This document shows, in pieces, positions 18,259-26,514 of a stretch of 64,000 bases of DNA. The stretch spans positions 62,001 through 126,000 of the forward strand of contig JAMPDJ010000004.1 in assembly GCA_023665805.1 (NCBI GenBank), written 5' to 3'. A model generated the notes under the pieces. The model did no database searches. It worked only from the letters and a program-made list of their open reading frames with translations, and was not told where the DNA came from. The DNA comes from Bacteroides sp. (GTDB taxonomy: Bacteria > Bacteroidota > Bacteroidia > Bacteroidales > Bacteroidaceae). How positions within the stretch are numbered: the stretch's first letter is position 1; each line of letters begins with the position of its first letter. The position numbers and the translations under genes were made by a program.

Positions 18259-18790
18259 AGCATCATGACAGAAATATATTTCGCACGCGCACGTTTGTGC
18301 ACATTCATACTATACGCAGAGAGCAGAGAAAGCACACACAGGCATGGATATGTGCCGTCACGAGGCCTCCCGTCTCGTGCCTGATGGCACTAACCGGAAA
18401 TGACCTCGGTCCACTAACGGAGATGTCAGATTTTTTGATATGTTTCCACGGCATCCTTAACACGCGGTATCGCCAAACTCAAAAAAAGACAGCCAATGAG
18501 ACGACGACACATCTGCTTCTAACGGTCTTAGGCGCAACCACAAAGAGCCATGCGCGGTTACAAACCCGCACAAAAGCGACATTGGGATTCACATCCGCCC
18601 GAATCACGGATTGGCTGAAGCATTGTCCGGGCCGAGACTACAGTATTGTCGAAACAGCGTCAATAGTATTGTCGGGATCGAAAGAACAGTATTGTCAAGA
18701 TGACGACAATACTATTGTCAAATCGCGGTATCGGGAGAGGGAAAAACGGGATTACGCCATGACATAACCACATATAAGTATTTTTCAACC
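18237..18790. other. 554-bp gene-free interval between the Ig/OB-fold gene and the AraC-type gene
   Basis: No convincing gene is seen here. The frame at 18297-18767 has no start context, no recognisable motif and runs through a 23-bp periodic repeat, which would change reading frame in every unit. The interval holds the promoter of the gene to the left, a pair of imperfect CACTAAC-GGArATG copies (about 18386-18420) and the iteron-like array at 18619-18719. Confidence 0.7.
18619..18719 (+). repeat. array of five short motifs (consensus AGTATTGTC) at exact 23-bp intervals
   Basis: AGTATTGTC occurs exactly at 18642, 18665 and 18688; one-mismatch copies lie at 18619 (AGCATTGTC) and 18711 (ACTATTGTC). 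All five starts are 23 bp apart. Bases just before the motif are partly conserved (CAAT or ACTAC-like), and the last copy completes a perfect palindrome GACAATA-C-TATTGTC (18705-18719). The bases between motifs are not conserved. The regular spacing of about two helical turns and the palindromic core look like stacked protein-binding sites rather than coding sequence. Confidence 0.85.
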
Positions 18791-19927
18791 TCAATCCACC
18801 CGAACCTTTTGCGTCAGAAAGTCGTCCAGCCCGCATCCCTCTATGCGTTCAAAACACAAACGCGCCGTCTTGATGGAACCGAAGCCCACCACCAAGGCAT
18901 CCGCCACGCCACGCACCTCGCCACGGGCAATCAGACGTTTCAACTCCTGCACACGATATGCGGTAATGTATTCGTGCACATTGTTGTGTCCCTGGCTGCG
19001 CAGACACTGCAACATCAGCTGGCGGTTGATGCCGGTCTCTTCACACAGGCGGTCGCGGGTAAAACCGTTGCTCGTCCACTTGTCACGATTACGCTGCATC
19101 CACACCTGCACCTGCAAATAACGGCGCTGGTTCGCCTCATTGAAGTCAACCTGCTTCTGCTCGTCCTCCCGGCTGTCCTCGGCCGCACTTTCCGCAAGTT
19201 CCGCTTGCCCGTCCACGCCAAGGCTGATATCCGGATGCGGCATCTTGATGACAAGCATCTCCATGGAATGGCACACCCAGAAAAAGTTGACCAAAGTGAA
19301 CAAGACCATGTATGCACAGAGCAAGAGGGAATGATAGTCGAGAGCCGTATACAGATACAGTATCACGGACAGGAACAACAAAACCACATATGCAATAAGA
19401 GACACCGGGAACACAGCCTTGAAAGCCAGGCGATGAGGCAGCACAAGGATATTCAGCACATAATAGACACCCAGGAGCAGAGCCAGAATCCTCAGTACGA
19501 AGTCAAGAGAAAATATGTTGTCGAACAGCTCGGCGGCCGAATAGACCTTGGTCAGCTGGGCGTAAGGGTACATGGCCACGACATACGCAATGCCCAGGAC
19601 AAATATGGGAGAGGCATATCTGACCATACGCCCCCACTGCAAGTATCCGGGCATCATGATGCCCAAAGAGTAGATGCTCTGCAAATAAGTTCCCACCACA
19701 AGCATGAGCAACATGTAAGGATTGAGCAAACCGGGATTGCCGTGCGCCACGTTCTCGCCATACATGGCGACGATAGCGATCACGCAAAAAAAGATTGCCA
19801 ACATGGCCACCAGACTAAGATATTGCACACGGTGACGCGCCAATATGCCTGTTATGCACATTCCCACGAAATGCGCGGTCGCGCAACAGGCAAAAGTCAA
19901 AGTGATTATGGTACCTTCCCAGCTCAT
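18791..19927 (-). CDS. membrane-anchored AraC-type transcriptional regulator
   Basis: A 378-residue protein with an N-terminal membrane part of six to seven helices (about residues 5-225), a linker, and a C-terminal AraC-type DNA-binding domain (about 265-378, with DRLCEETGINRQLMLQCLRSQG as the first HTH and DALVVGFGSIKTARLCFERIEG as the second). The start at 19927 (MSWEGTIIT) is chosen because a strong promoter (TTTG-N20-TAccTTTG) covers 19936-19967, inside the frame used by the alternative start at 19957. This leaves a leader of only a few bases. The ligand sensed by the membrane domain is unknown. Confidence 0.78.
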   Translation of the reverse strand: MSWEGTIITLTFACCATAHFVGMCITGILARHRVQYLSLVAMLAIFFCVIAIVAMYGENVAHGNPGLLNPYMLLMLVVGTYLQSIYSLGIMMPGYLQWGRMVRYASPIFVLGIAYVVAMYPYAQLTKVYSAAELFDNIFSLDFVLRILALLLGVYYVLNILVLPHRLAFKAVFPVSLIAYVVLLFLSVILYLYTALDYHSLLLCAYMVLFTLVNFFWVCHSMEMLVIKMPHPDISLGVDGQAELAESAAEDSREDEQKQVDFNEANQRRYLQVQVWMQRNRDKWTSNGFTRDRLCEETGINRQLMLQCLRSQGHNNVHEYITAYRVQELKRLIARGEVRGVADALVVGFGSIKTARLCFERIEGCGLDDFLTQKVRVD

Positions 19928-19935
19928 TGTCGCAG

Positions 19936-19967
19936 CAAAGGTAGAGAAAAATTCCATAACCGACAAA
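19936..19967 (-). promoter_or_regulatory. Bacteroidetes promoter directly before the AraC-type regulator
   Basis: On the minus strand TTTG (19967-19964) is followed after 20 bp by TACCTTTG (19943-19936). Only 8 bp separate the box from the ATG at 19927, so the mRNA would be nearly leaderless. Confidence 0.7.
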
Positions 19968-19996
19968 CATTCACCCGTCAGAATATCGCACCTAAA

Positions 19997-20734
19997 TCAC
20001 TTTTGGGCGGCCACGGCCTCACGGCTTCTACTTTCCACAGTGGCACGTATGACGACCACATCCTCCAAGGGACGGTCGCTGGCATCAGTTGTCACTGCCT
20101 GTATGGCCTCCACCACGTCCAAGCCCTCAATGACATGACCGAAAACAGTATAAGAACCGTCCAAATGGGGCGTACCTCCATACATCTGATAATCATTGAG
20201 CATAAACCTGTTCAGTTCTATTCCTTTTTCCGCCAAATAGGACATGGCCTTACGCAACGGAGCCGGCTGCATGCGCTTGCCCCAAACGATATAGAACTGC
20301 GACCCGCTGCTACGAAATTCCGGATTGACATCATCACCCTCTCTGGCGGCCGCCACACTGCCACGCACATGATAGAGTTCCGGAAACACTATCTCGGCCG
20401 GCAAGGTATAGCCAGGACCGCCTTCGCCCAAAAGGCTGTCGCGCGGGGCCTCACGGCTGGAAGGGTCTCCGGCCTGTATCATGAAGCCCTTTATGACGCG
20501 GTGGAAAAGCAGCCCGTCATAAAAGCCCTCCTCCGCGAGACGCAGGAAATTGTCGCGATGCAACGGCGTGAGATCGGACAGGGCAATCCTGATCACGCCG
20601 GCACTGGTCTCCAGACGCACTACGCTGCGACGCTCCTTCTTGTGTTTCTTCCCCGCCCGGGCTCCGAAACAAATCATCACCGCGAGAAAAAGCAGTAAGA
20701 CCCTGACTGCAAAATTGGCTCTGCCGAGTTTCAT
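19997..20734 (-). CDS. exported cyclophilin-type peptidyl-prolyl cis-trans isomerase
   Basis: A 245-residue protein with an N-terminal signal peptide (MKLGRANF then a hydrophobic stretch to ARAG) and a cyclophilin domain: GLLFHRVIKGFMIQAGDPSS, then GSVAAAREGDDVNPEFRSSGSQFYIVWG and YTVFGHVIEGLDVV. The Arg in FHRVI and the Gln/Phe of the active site (SSGSQFYI) are present. The start at 20734 is preferred since GGAAG lies 5 bp upstream of it; an ATG at 20755 is the alternative. It catalyses proline isomerisation in the cell envelope by family role. Its promoter (20783-20813) faces the dcw promoter. Confidence 0.9.
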   Translation of the reverse strand: MKLGRANFAVRVLLLFLAVMICFGARAGKKHKKERRSVVRLETSAGVIRIALSDLTPLHRDNFLRLAEEGFYDGLLFHRVIKGFMIQAGDPSSREAPRDSLLGEGGPGYTLPAEIVFPELYHVRGSVAAAREGDDVNPEFRSSGSQFYIVWGKRMQPAPLRKAMSYLAEKGIELNRFMLNDYQMYGGTPHLDGSYTVFGHVIEGLDVVEAIQAVTTDASDRPLEDVVVIRATVESRSREAVAAQK

Positions 20735-20782
20735 GTCGCTTCCGTAATTGTACATTCGTTAGTTTTTCTTGATATAACGGGG

Positions 20783-20813
20783 CAAAGATACAAATTATCC
20801 CCCACCCTTACAA
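20783..20813 (-). promoter_or_regulatory. Bacteroidetes promoter for the cyclophilin gene
   Basis: The minus strand reads TTG (20813-20811), 20 bp, TATCTTTG (20790-20783), a good match to the consensus. It is divergent from the mraZ promoter about 200 bp away. Confidence 0.7.
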
Positions 20814-20968
20814 GTTTTCGCCCCACCCATCAGTCCAAGGAACAGCTTTTTTACCACATCAATGCAATAATCCACGCTTTCATCGGCATAATTGAATTCA
20901 CGCATTGCCAAGCATTTAATGAGCGAGAAAAAACTTCTGTCCCCAATCGAAATTATTCGCGGAAACAA

Positions 20969-20988
20969 GTGGGGAATTGTGGGGAATT
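20969..20988 (+). promoter_or_regulatory. putative MraZ operator: two tandem copies of GTGGGGAATT
   Basis: GTGGGGAATT occurs at 20969-20978 and again, identically and without a gap, at 20979-20988. This gives TGGGG boxes on a 10-bp period, matching the TGGGN-N5-TGGGN direct repeats that MraZ binds in the dcw promoters of E. coli and other bacteria. The boxes end 3 bp before the -7 element (20992-20999), so bound MraZ would block RNA polymerase. mraZ itself is the first gene, 44 bp downstream. Confidence 0.82.
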
Positions 20989-20991
20989 CAC

Positions 20992-20999
20992 TATCTTTG
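20992..20999 (+). promoter_or_regulatory. -7 promoter box of the dcw cluster
   Basis: TATCTTTG is an exact TAnnTTTG match 32 bp before the mraZ start. A TTG at the usual -33 distance is not seen; the GTGGGGAATT repeats occupy that space. Confidence 0.7.
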
Positions 21000-21031
21000 T
21001 GGCAGAATAATCCTTTATAAGGTACGTACGC

Positions 21032-21484
21032 ATGAGATTCACCGGCAACATAGACGCAAGAACGGACGAAAAAGGACGCGTGTTCATTCCCGCGACTTTC
21101 CGAAAAATCCTGCAACAGGCCGGACTGGACGCACTAATCCTGAGACGGGACATATTCCAGAAATGTCTGGTCCTGTATCCCGAAAACGTATGGAACGACA
21201 TGGTGGATGCCATTGTGCAGCGTACCAATCCGTTCGACAGTCGCGGACGCTCTGTCCTGCGTGGTTTCGTAGCCGGAGCAGAGCGCATAGGCATTGACGG
21301 GAACGGACGCATACTCATACCACGCCGTTACATGGAGGCCGCCGAAATAACCGGCGACGTCAGATTCATAGGCATGGATGATTCCATAGAGATATGGAAC
21401 CGGCAAAAAGCCGAAGAGACACTGGACAACGACGAAGACCTGGCAGGAAGCCTGGAAGACATAATGAACCACACTGCACAATGA
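21032..21484 (+). CDS. mraZ: MraZ, SpoVT/AbrB-fold regulator of the dcw cluster
   Basis: A 150-residue protein with two tandem SpoVT/AbrB half-barrels: NIDARTDEKGRVFIPATFRK near the N-terminus and IGIDGNGRILIPRRYMEAAEI near residue 90, each with the D-x-K/N-G-R core. MraZ oligomers bind TGGGN direct repeats and regulate the division and cell-wall cluster; matching repeats lie at 20969-20988. The start has AAGG about 8 bp upstream. The stop overlaps the rsmH start (ATGA at 21481-21484). Confidence 0.95.
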   Translation: MRFTGNIDARTDEKGRVFIPATFRKILQQAGLDALILRRDIFQKCLVLYPENVWNDMVDAIVQRTNPFDSRGRSVLRGFVAGAERIGIDGNGRILIPRRYMEAAEITGDVRFIGMDDSIEIWNRQKAEETLDNDEDLAGSLEDIMNHTAQ

Positions 21485-22398
21485 ACCCGGATTGTTACCA
21501 CATACCTGTCATGCTGAACGAATGCATGGCCGGACTGGACATACGCCCGAACGGGGTGTACGTCGATCTGACCTACGGAGGAGGAGGCCACAGCAAGGAA
21601 ATACTGCAACATCTCTCGGCAGAGGGGCGCCTCTATGGTTTCGACCAGGACCTGGATGCCATGCGAGGAGCCTTGGAGGACGACAGATTCACCTTTGTCC
21701 GCAGCAACTTCCGCTTTGTCAAGAACTGGATGCGGTACTACGGAATAGAACATGTAGACGGAGTACTGGCCGACCTTGGCGTAAGCAGCCATCATCTGGA
21801 CGCGAGGGAACGAGGCTTCTCCTTCAGGTACGATGCACCGCTGGACATGAGGATGAATCAAACGGCCGGAATGTCGGCCAGGCAACTGGTGGCGCAGTAC
21901 ACAGAAGAGCAGTTGGCAGACGTACTCTACCTCTATGGCGAATTGCGGCAGAGCCGACGCATAGCCGCCGCCATAACGAAAGCCAGAGGCAGAGGCGAAA
22001 TCTCCACGACAGGGCAGCTGGCCGAGGTGGTGTCGCCGCTCCTGGGCCGCGACCGCGAGAAGAAAGACCTTGCACGCGTATTTCAAGCCCTGCGCATAGA
22101 AGTGAACGGAGAAATGAAAGCCTTGAAGCAGATGCTGGACGGAGCGACGGAATTGCTGGCCCCCGGAGGACGTCTGGTGGTGATGACATACCACAGCCTT
22201 GAGGACAGGATAGTGAAAACCCACATCAAGGAAGGCAGCACAAACAATGACGGACAGGACACTCTGGCGCTAATCTACGGCAAAAGCCGGACCGTATTGA
22301 AACCGGTGAACAAAGGAGTGACCACGGCCTCGGCCGAAGAACTGGCCGCAAACCCGCGAAGCAGATCGGCCAAACTAAGAATAGCAGAAAAGACATGA
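21481..22398 (+). CDS. rsmH: 16S rRNA (cytosine(1402)-N(4))-methyltransferase
   Basis: A 305-residue SAM-dependent methyltransferase (formerly MraW) that modifies C1402 in the ribosomal P site. The start at 21481 (MNPDCYHIPVML) gives the normal family N-terminus HIPVMLNE; a longer frame from 21394 lies within mraZ and is rejected. The SAM-binding motif YVDLTYGGGGHSKEIL, the conserved FSFRYDAPLDMRMN and the C-terminal MTYHSLEDRIVK are all present. ATGA overlaps couple it to mraZ upstream and to the ftsL-like gene downstream. Confidence 0.97.
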   Translation: MNPDCYHIPVMLNECMAGLDIRPNGVYVDLTYGGGGHSKEILQHLSAEGRLYGFDQDLDAMRGALEDDRFTFVRSNFRFVKNWMRYYGIEHVDGVLADLGVSSHHLDARERGFSFRYDAPLDMRMNQTAGMSARQLVAQYTEEQLADVLYLYGELRQSRRIAAAITKARGRGEISTTGQLAEVVSPLLGRDREKKDLARVFQALRIEVNGEMKALKQMLDGATELLAPGGRLVVMTYHSLEDRIVKTHIKEGSTNNDGQDTLALIYGKSRTVLKPVNKGVTTASAEELAANPRSRSAKLRIAEKT

Positions 22399-22874
22399 GG
22401 GAGACAACAATGACACAGGAAGAGACGACATCCGAAAAGAAAGCGACCGAACCCAAGAAGAAGAACACGGCATCCCGTCGGGACACGAAGCCCCGGAACG
22501 GCTTTTTCGCACTCATATTCCGTCTGCTGCATAGCGACGGCGAGGACGAGAACGCGCTGAAACAATGGAAAAGCGTTCGCCAACAGCTGAGTATCGACGG
22601 CCAGTGGTTCAAGAAACAGATAGGGGTGCTGGTGCTGGCCGTATTGGGCACAATATGCTACATCACATGCAGGTTCCAGGCACAGCAGGAACTCATACTC
22701 ATAGAGCAACTGAAGAAAGAACGCACGGATTGGGCCTACCGCAGCCTGACACGCAGCAGCGAACTGACACTGAAGACCAGGCAGAGCCTGATAGAGAAAG
22801 CACTCAAGAACTTTGGCGACAGCACTCTGAAAGCAAGCGTGCAGCCGCCCATTATCACAACCGTGAACAAATAA
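22395..22874 (+). CDS. ftsL: FtsL-like cell division protein (Bacteroidetes type)
   Basis: A 159-residue bitopic membrane protein: a charged Lys/Thr/Glu-rich cytoplasmic N-terminus (about 1-78), one transmembrane helix (about residues 79-96, IGVLVLAVLGTICYITCR) and a periplasmic helix-forming segment (QAQQELILIEQLKKERTDWAYRSL). It matches the FtsL-like proteins found between rsmH and ftsI in Bacteroidetes rather than E. coli FtsL in sequence, so the call rests on topology and position. It would form the FtsQLB-type divisome complex. It overlaps rsmH by 4 bp; ftsI follows after 16 bp. Confidence 0.85.
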   Translation: MRETTMTQEETTSEKKATEPKKKNTASRRDTKPRNGFFALIFRLLHSDGEDENALKQWKSVRQQLSIDGQWFKKQIGVLVLAVLGTICYITCRFQAQQELILIEQLKKERTDWAYRSLTRSSELTLKTRQSLIEKALKNFGDSTLKASVQPPIITTVNK

Positions 22875-22890
22875 AACCACAGCCTACATC

Positions 22891-24933
22891 ATGACACCGG
22901 ACAAAAACAATAGCACGACACGCTTTTTCATACTATTCCTAATCATGTGCGCCGTCGGCGGATATATCCTTAGCACGGCAGTACACACCATGTTGACAAG
23001 GCGTGACTATTGGACAGCCGTGAGCAAGCGGTTTGGCAAGGAGAACATACCCCTGCCCACCACACGCGGCAACATCTACGACTGCAAGGGCCGCCTGATG
23101 GCCGGTTCCGTACCCGAGTACAGGCTGTACATAGACTACGAGGTGCTGAACAGGAACATACCAGACTCGCTTTTCTACTCCAAACTGGATACCATAGCCG
23201 AGGGGCTGGCCGATATATTCCCCAAGCACAAGCCCACACGCAAGGAGAACATCAACTATTTCCGCAATATACTGAAACTGGGGAAGAAAACCAGAGACAG
23301 GTCATGGAGAATATATCCACATAACGCCACATACATACAATACAAGCAATGCGTAGAGCTGCCTCTGCTCAATCTGCACAAGTACAAGGGCGGCTTCTAC
23401 GGAGAGAGAATCATGTACCGCAAGCACCCATACGGTTCCCTGGCGGAAAGAACCATAGGCAGTCTGCAGTCCAGCGACGGCAAGCCCAAGAACGGACTGG
23501 AACTGAGCTTCGACAGTATCCTAGCAGGCAAGCCCGGCGTGGCGCACAGCACGAAAATGAGAAACAAGTACGTGCAGGTCACCGACCTGGAACCTGTTCC
23601 CGGGAACGACCTGCTCACTACCATAGACGTAGACATACAGGACATGGCAGAAAAGGCATTGGTCTCCAAACTGAAGGAGGAGACGGTGAACGGCATTCTG
23701 GGCATGGCGGTAGTCATGGAGGTGGCTACCGGGGAGGTGAAGGCAATAGTAAACATGCATCGCGGAAACGACGGCAACTATTATGAACTGAAGAACAGCG
23801 TAGTAAGCGACCTGATGGAACCCGGTTCCACATTCAAGACGGCCAGCATGATGCTTGCGATGGACGAAGGCAAGGCCACGCTGAACACTACAGTGGACTG
23901 TGCCGGGGGCATGTTTCCGATGCATGGACGCGTCATGAAAGACCACAACTGGCACAGGGGAGGATACGGCGTGCTGACATTCTCGCAGATTCTGGAGAAC
24001 AGCAGCAACATAGGCGTGAGCCGCATAATAGACGATGCCTACAGAAATAATCCGCAGGCATATGTAGACGGATTGCGGCGCATGGGAGTAGGCCTGCCGC
24101 TGAACCTGCCATTCGTGGGCAAGGGCGAGCCGCTGATACCTCAGCCCAATAGCAAAAAAAGATACTGGAGCAAGTCTGATCTGCCATGGATGAGCATAGG
24201 ATACGTCTCGCAGCAACCGGTAATCAGCACCTTGACATTCTACAATGCCATAGCCAATGGAGGCAAAATGGTGAAACCTAAGTTCGTGAAAGCCGAGTTG
24301 AAGGATGGAAAGACTGTGAGAGAATTCCCTACCGAGGTGATAAAGGAACAAATATGCAAACCCTCTACACTGAAAGACATACAGTTCTGTCTGAACAACG
24401 TAGTGAGAATAGGGTTGGGCAAGCGTGCCGGCAACGGCGGCAAGTTGTTCCAAGTGAGCGGAAAGACAGGCACGGCACAGGTGGCCAGCGGCAAGGACGG
24501 TTATCACAGCGGCACAAGGAGATATATGGTCAGTTTCTGCGGATATTTCCCGTCCGAGGATCCCAAGTACAGTTGCATAGTATGCATCGTGAAGGACGGC
24601 CTGCCGGCCTCTGGCGGCGGACAATGCGGTCCGGTATTCAGTCAGATATCACAATATGTGATGGCCCAGGGAGCCACACGCAGAGCTTCGGAATTGGCAG
24701 ACAGCACTTCGGTATTCACTCCTTCATACAAGGATACGCGTGACAAGGCAAGTGATTGCAGTCCGGACCAAGTACCGGATGTCATAGGCATGGGTGCCAA
24801 GGATGCGGTGTTTGTACTTAAGAGACGCGGGATGAAAGTATCGCTCCATGGTACCGGTAGCGTGAAAGAACAAAGTGTGAAACCCGGAACAAAGATAACA
24901 AAAGGAATGAGCGTGAAGCTGACGTTGGAATAA
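22891..24933 (+). CDS. ftsI: division-specific penicillin-binding protein (PBP3/FtsI) with PASTA domain
   Basis: A 680-residue class B PBP that crosslinks septal peptidoglycan. One N-terminal membrane helix (about 12-30), a dimerisation domain starting LPTTRGNIYDCKGRLMA, and a transpeptidase domain with the three active-site motifs: STFK (in EPGSTFKTAS), SSN (ENSSNIGV) and KTG (SGKTGTAQV). A single PASTA domain forms the last 65 or so residues (VPDVIGMGAKDAVFVLKRRG). This architecture is normal for Bacteroidetes. It lies between the ftsL-like gene and murE in the dcw cluster. Confidence 0.96.
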   Translation: MTPDKNNSTTRFFILFLIMCAVGGYILSTAVHTMLTRRDYWTAVSKRFGKENIPLPTTRGNIYDCKGRLMAGSVPEYRLYIDYEVLNRNIPDSLFYSKLDTIAEGLADIFPKHKPTRKENINYFRNILKLGKKTRDRSWRIYPHNATYIQYKQCVELPLLNLHKYKGGFYGERIMYRKHPYGSLAERTIGSLQSSDGKPKNGLELSFDSILAGKPGVAHSTKMRNKYVQVTDLEPVPGNDLLTTIDVDIQDMAEKALVSKLKEETVNGILGMAVVMEVATGEVKAIVNMHRGNDGNYYELKNSVVSDLMEPGSTFKTASMMLAMDEGKATLNTTVDCAGGMFPMHGRVMKDHNWHRGGYGVLTFSQILENSSNIGVSRIIDDAYRNNPQAYVDGLRRMGVGLPLNLPFVGKGEPLIPQPNSKKRYWSKSDLPWMSIGYVSQQPVISTLTFYNAIANGGKMVKPKFVKAELKDGKTVREFPTEVIKEQICKPSTLKDIQFCLNNVVRIGLGKRAGNGGKLFQVSGKTGTAQVASGKDGYHSGTRRYMVSFCGYFPSEDPKYSCIVCIVKDGLPASGGGQCGPVFSQISQYVMAQGATRRASELADSTSVFTPSYKDTRDKASDCSPDQVPDVIGMGAKDAVFVLKRRGMKVSLHGTGSVKEQSVKPGTKITKGMSVKLTLE

Positions 24934-25019
24934 TATCATGGTGTCGGATGGAGAACCGCCTTAGCACCGTATTTAATATCCTCGCGCATACACGTACATA
25001 TATATAATATATCAAGTAT

Positions 25020-26477
25020 ATGACTTTATCAGAACTGACCTTACATTGCAAACCCGTCGGGATATACGGAAACCCTGATACGGACATCAACAGCATAGAA
25101 ATAGATTCCAGGAAGTGTGTAACGGGTACAGCCTTCGTGGCCATGCGAGGTACACAGACAGACGGACACGAATATATAGACAAGGCCATAGCCTCGGGGG
25201 CCACCTGCGTCATTTGCGAGACATTGCCGGAGACACTGGTCCCCGGGGTGGCATATGCCGTGTATGAGAACACCGGGGATGTGGTTGGCCCTTTGGCCAC
25301 CACCTTCTACGGCAATCCCACCAAGCGCATGAAATTGATAGGCGTGACAGGAACTAACGGAAAGACCACAATCGCTACCACGTTGTACAATGTAGTACGC
25401 CGCATGGGCAAAAAGGCAGGACTGTGCAGCACAGTATGCAACTACATAGACGGGGAAGCGTTCCCTACAGAATGCACTACTCCGGACCCGATAACACTGA
25501 ACCGTCTGCTTGGACAGATGGCTGAACGAGGATGCGAGTATGCCTTCATGGAAGTGAGCAGTCATGCAGTGGACCAGAAGAGGATAGCCGGACTGACATT
25601 TGCCGGCGGTGTCTTTACCAACCTTACACGCGACCATTTGGACTATCACAAAACGTTCGAGAACTACCGCGATGCCAAGAAAGGATTCTTTGACATACTG
25701 CCCAAGGATGCTTTTGCAGTCACCAATGCGGACGACCGCAACGGTATGGTGATGGTCCAGAGCACAAAGGCCAAGGTGAAAACCTACTCGCTTCGAGGCC
25801 CTGCGGACTTCAGGACCAAGGTACTGGAGGAGAGCTTCGAGGGCATGAATCTGGAACTTAACGGCACGGAAGTGTTCGTGCAGTTCGTTGGCAGGTTCAA
25901 CGTACAGAACATTCTGGCCATATACGGTAGCCTGTGCATGATGGGAATGGAGCCTCAAGAGGCTCTTATACAGTTGAGTGCCATGAAACCTGTAAACGGG
26001 CGATTTGAGACTTTCCGCTCTCCCAAGGGAGTCACTGCCATCATAGACTATGCACATACGCCGGATGCTCTGAACAACGTACTCGGCACCATAAGAGAGG
26101 TGATGGGAGGAAAAGGCGAATGCTGGACAGTGTGCGGCGCCGGAGGCAACAGGGACAAGGGCAAACGACCACTGATGGCACAGGAGGCAGCAAGGCAAAG
26201 CGACCATGTGATAATAACCAGCGACAATCCACGCAACGAGGAACCGCAGGACATCATAAACGATATGCTGGCCGGTCTCACTCCTGAGGACATGAAGAAA
26301 ACCATCTGCATAGCAGACCGACGGGAAGCCATACGCACGGCGTGCATGATGGCAGGGAAAGGAGATGCTATCCTGATAGCCGGCAAGGGGCATGAGGATT
26401 ACCAGATAATAAAAGGCGTGAAGTATCACTTTGACGACCACGAGGTGGTGCGCGAGGCCTTTGGAATGGAGAATTGA
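25020..26477 (+). CDS. murE: UDP-N-acetylmuramoyl-L-alanyl-D-glutamate-2,6-diaminopimelate ligase
   Basis: A 485-residue Mur ligase adding the third peptide residue to the peptidoglycan precursor. The ATP loop is [15 protein letters not shown] (about residues 107-121), and the C-terminal DNPRNEEP motif is the one used by enzymes specific for meso-diaminopimelate rather than lysine. The start has no Shine-Dalgarno; it is preceded by a run of TATATA. An 86-bp gap separates it from ftsI, the widest in the cluster, but no promoter box is evident in it. Confidence 0.97.
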   Translation: MTLSELTLHCKPVGIYGNPDTDINSIEIDSRKCVTGTAFVAMRGTQTDGHEYIDKAIASGATCVICETLPETLVPGVAYAVYENTGDVVGPLATTFYGNPTKRMKLIGVTGTNGKTTIATTLYNVVRRMGKKAGLCSTVCNYIDGEAFPTECTTPDPITLNRLLGQMAERGCEYAFMEVSSHAVDQKRIAGLTFAGGVFTNLTRDHLDYHKTFENYRDAKKGFFDILPKDAFAVTNADDRNGMVMVQSTKAKVKTYSLRGPADFRTKVLEESFEGMNLELNGTEVFVQFVGRFNVQNILAIYGSLCMMGMEPQEALIQLSAMKPVNGRFETFRSPKGVTAIIDYAHTPDALNNVLGTIREVMGGKGECWTVCGAGGNRDKGKRPLMAQEAARQSDHVIITSDNPRNEEPQDIINDMLAGLTPEDMKKTICIADRREAIRTACMMAGKGDAILIAGKGHEDYQIIKGVKYHFDDHEVVREAFGMEN

Positions 26478-26514
26478 ACATTAGACAAACGGAAAGCAGA
26501 CATAAACGTAAGAG

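Noticed and set aside
18619..18719. CRISPR array
   Set aside because: Repeat core is only 9 bp and the spacing 14 bp; no cas genes; period too short.
18297..18767. 156-codon open frame (+) between two minus-strand genes
   Set aside because: No signal, motif or start context, and it runs through a 23-bp repeat, which shifts frame each unit; the repeat acts at DNA level.
18809..20698. 629-codon open frame (+) opposite the AraC-type and cyclophilin genes
   Set aside because: It is antisense to two well-supported genes and crosses their promoter region; His/Gln-rich shadow translation.
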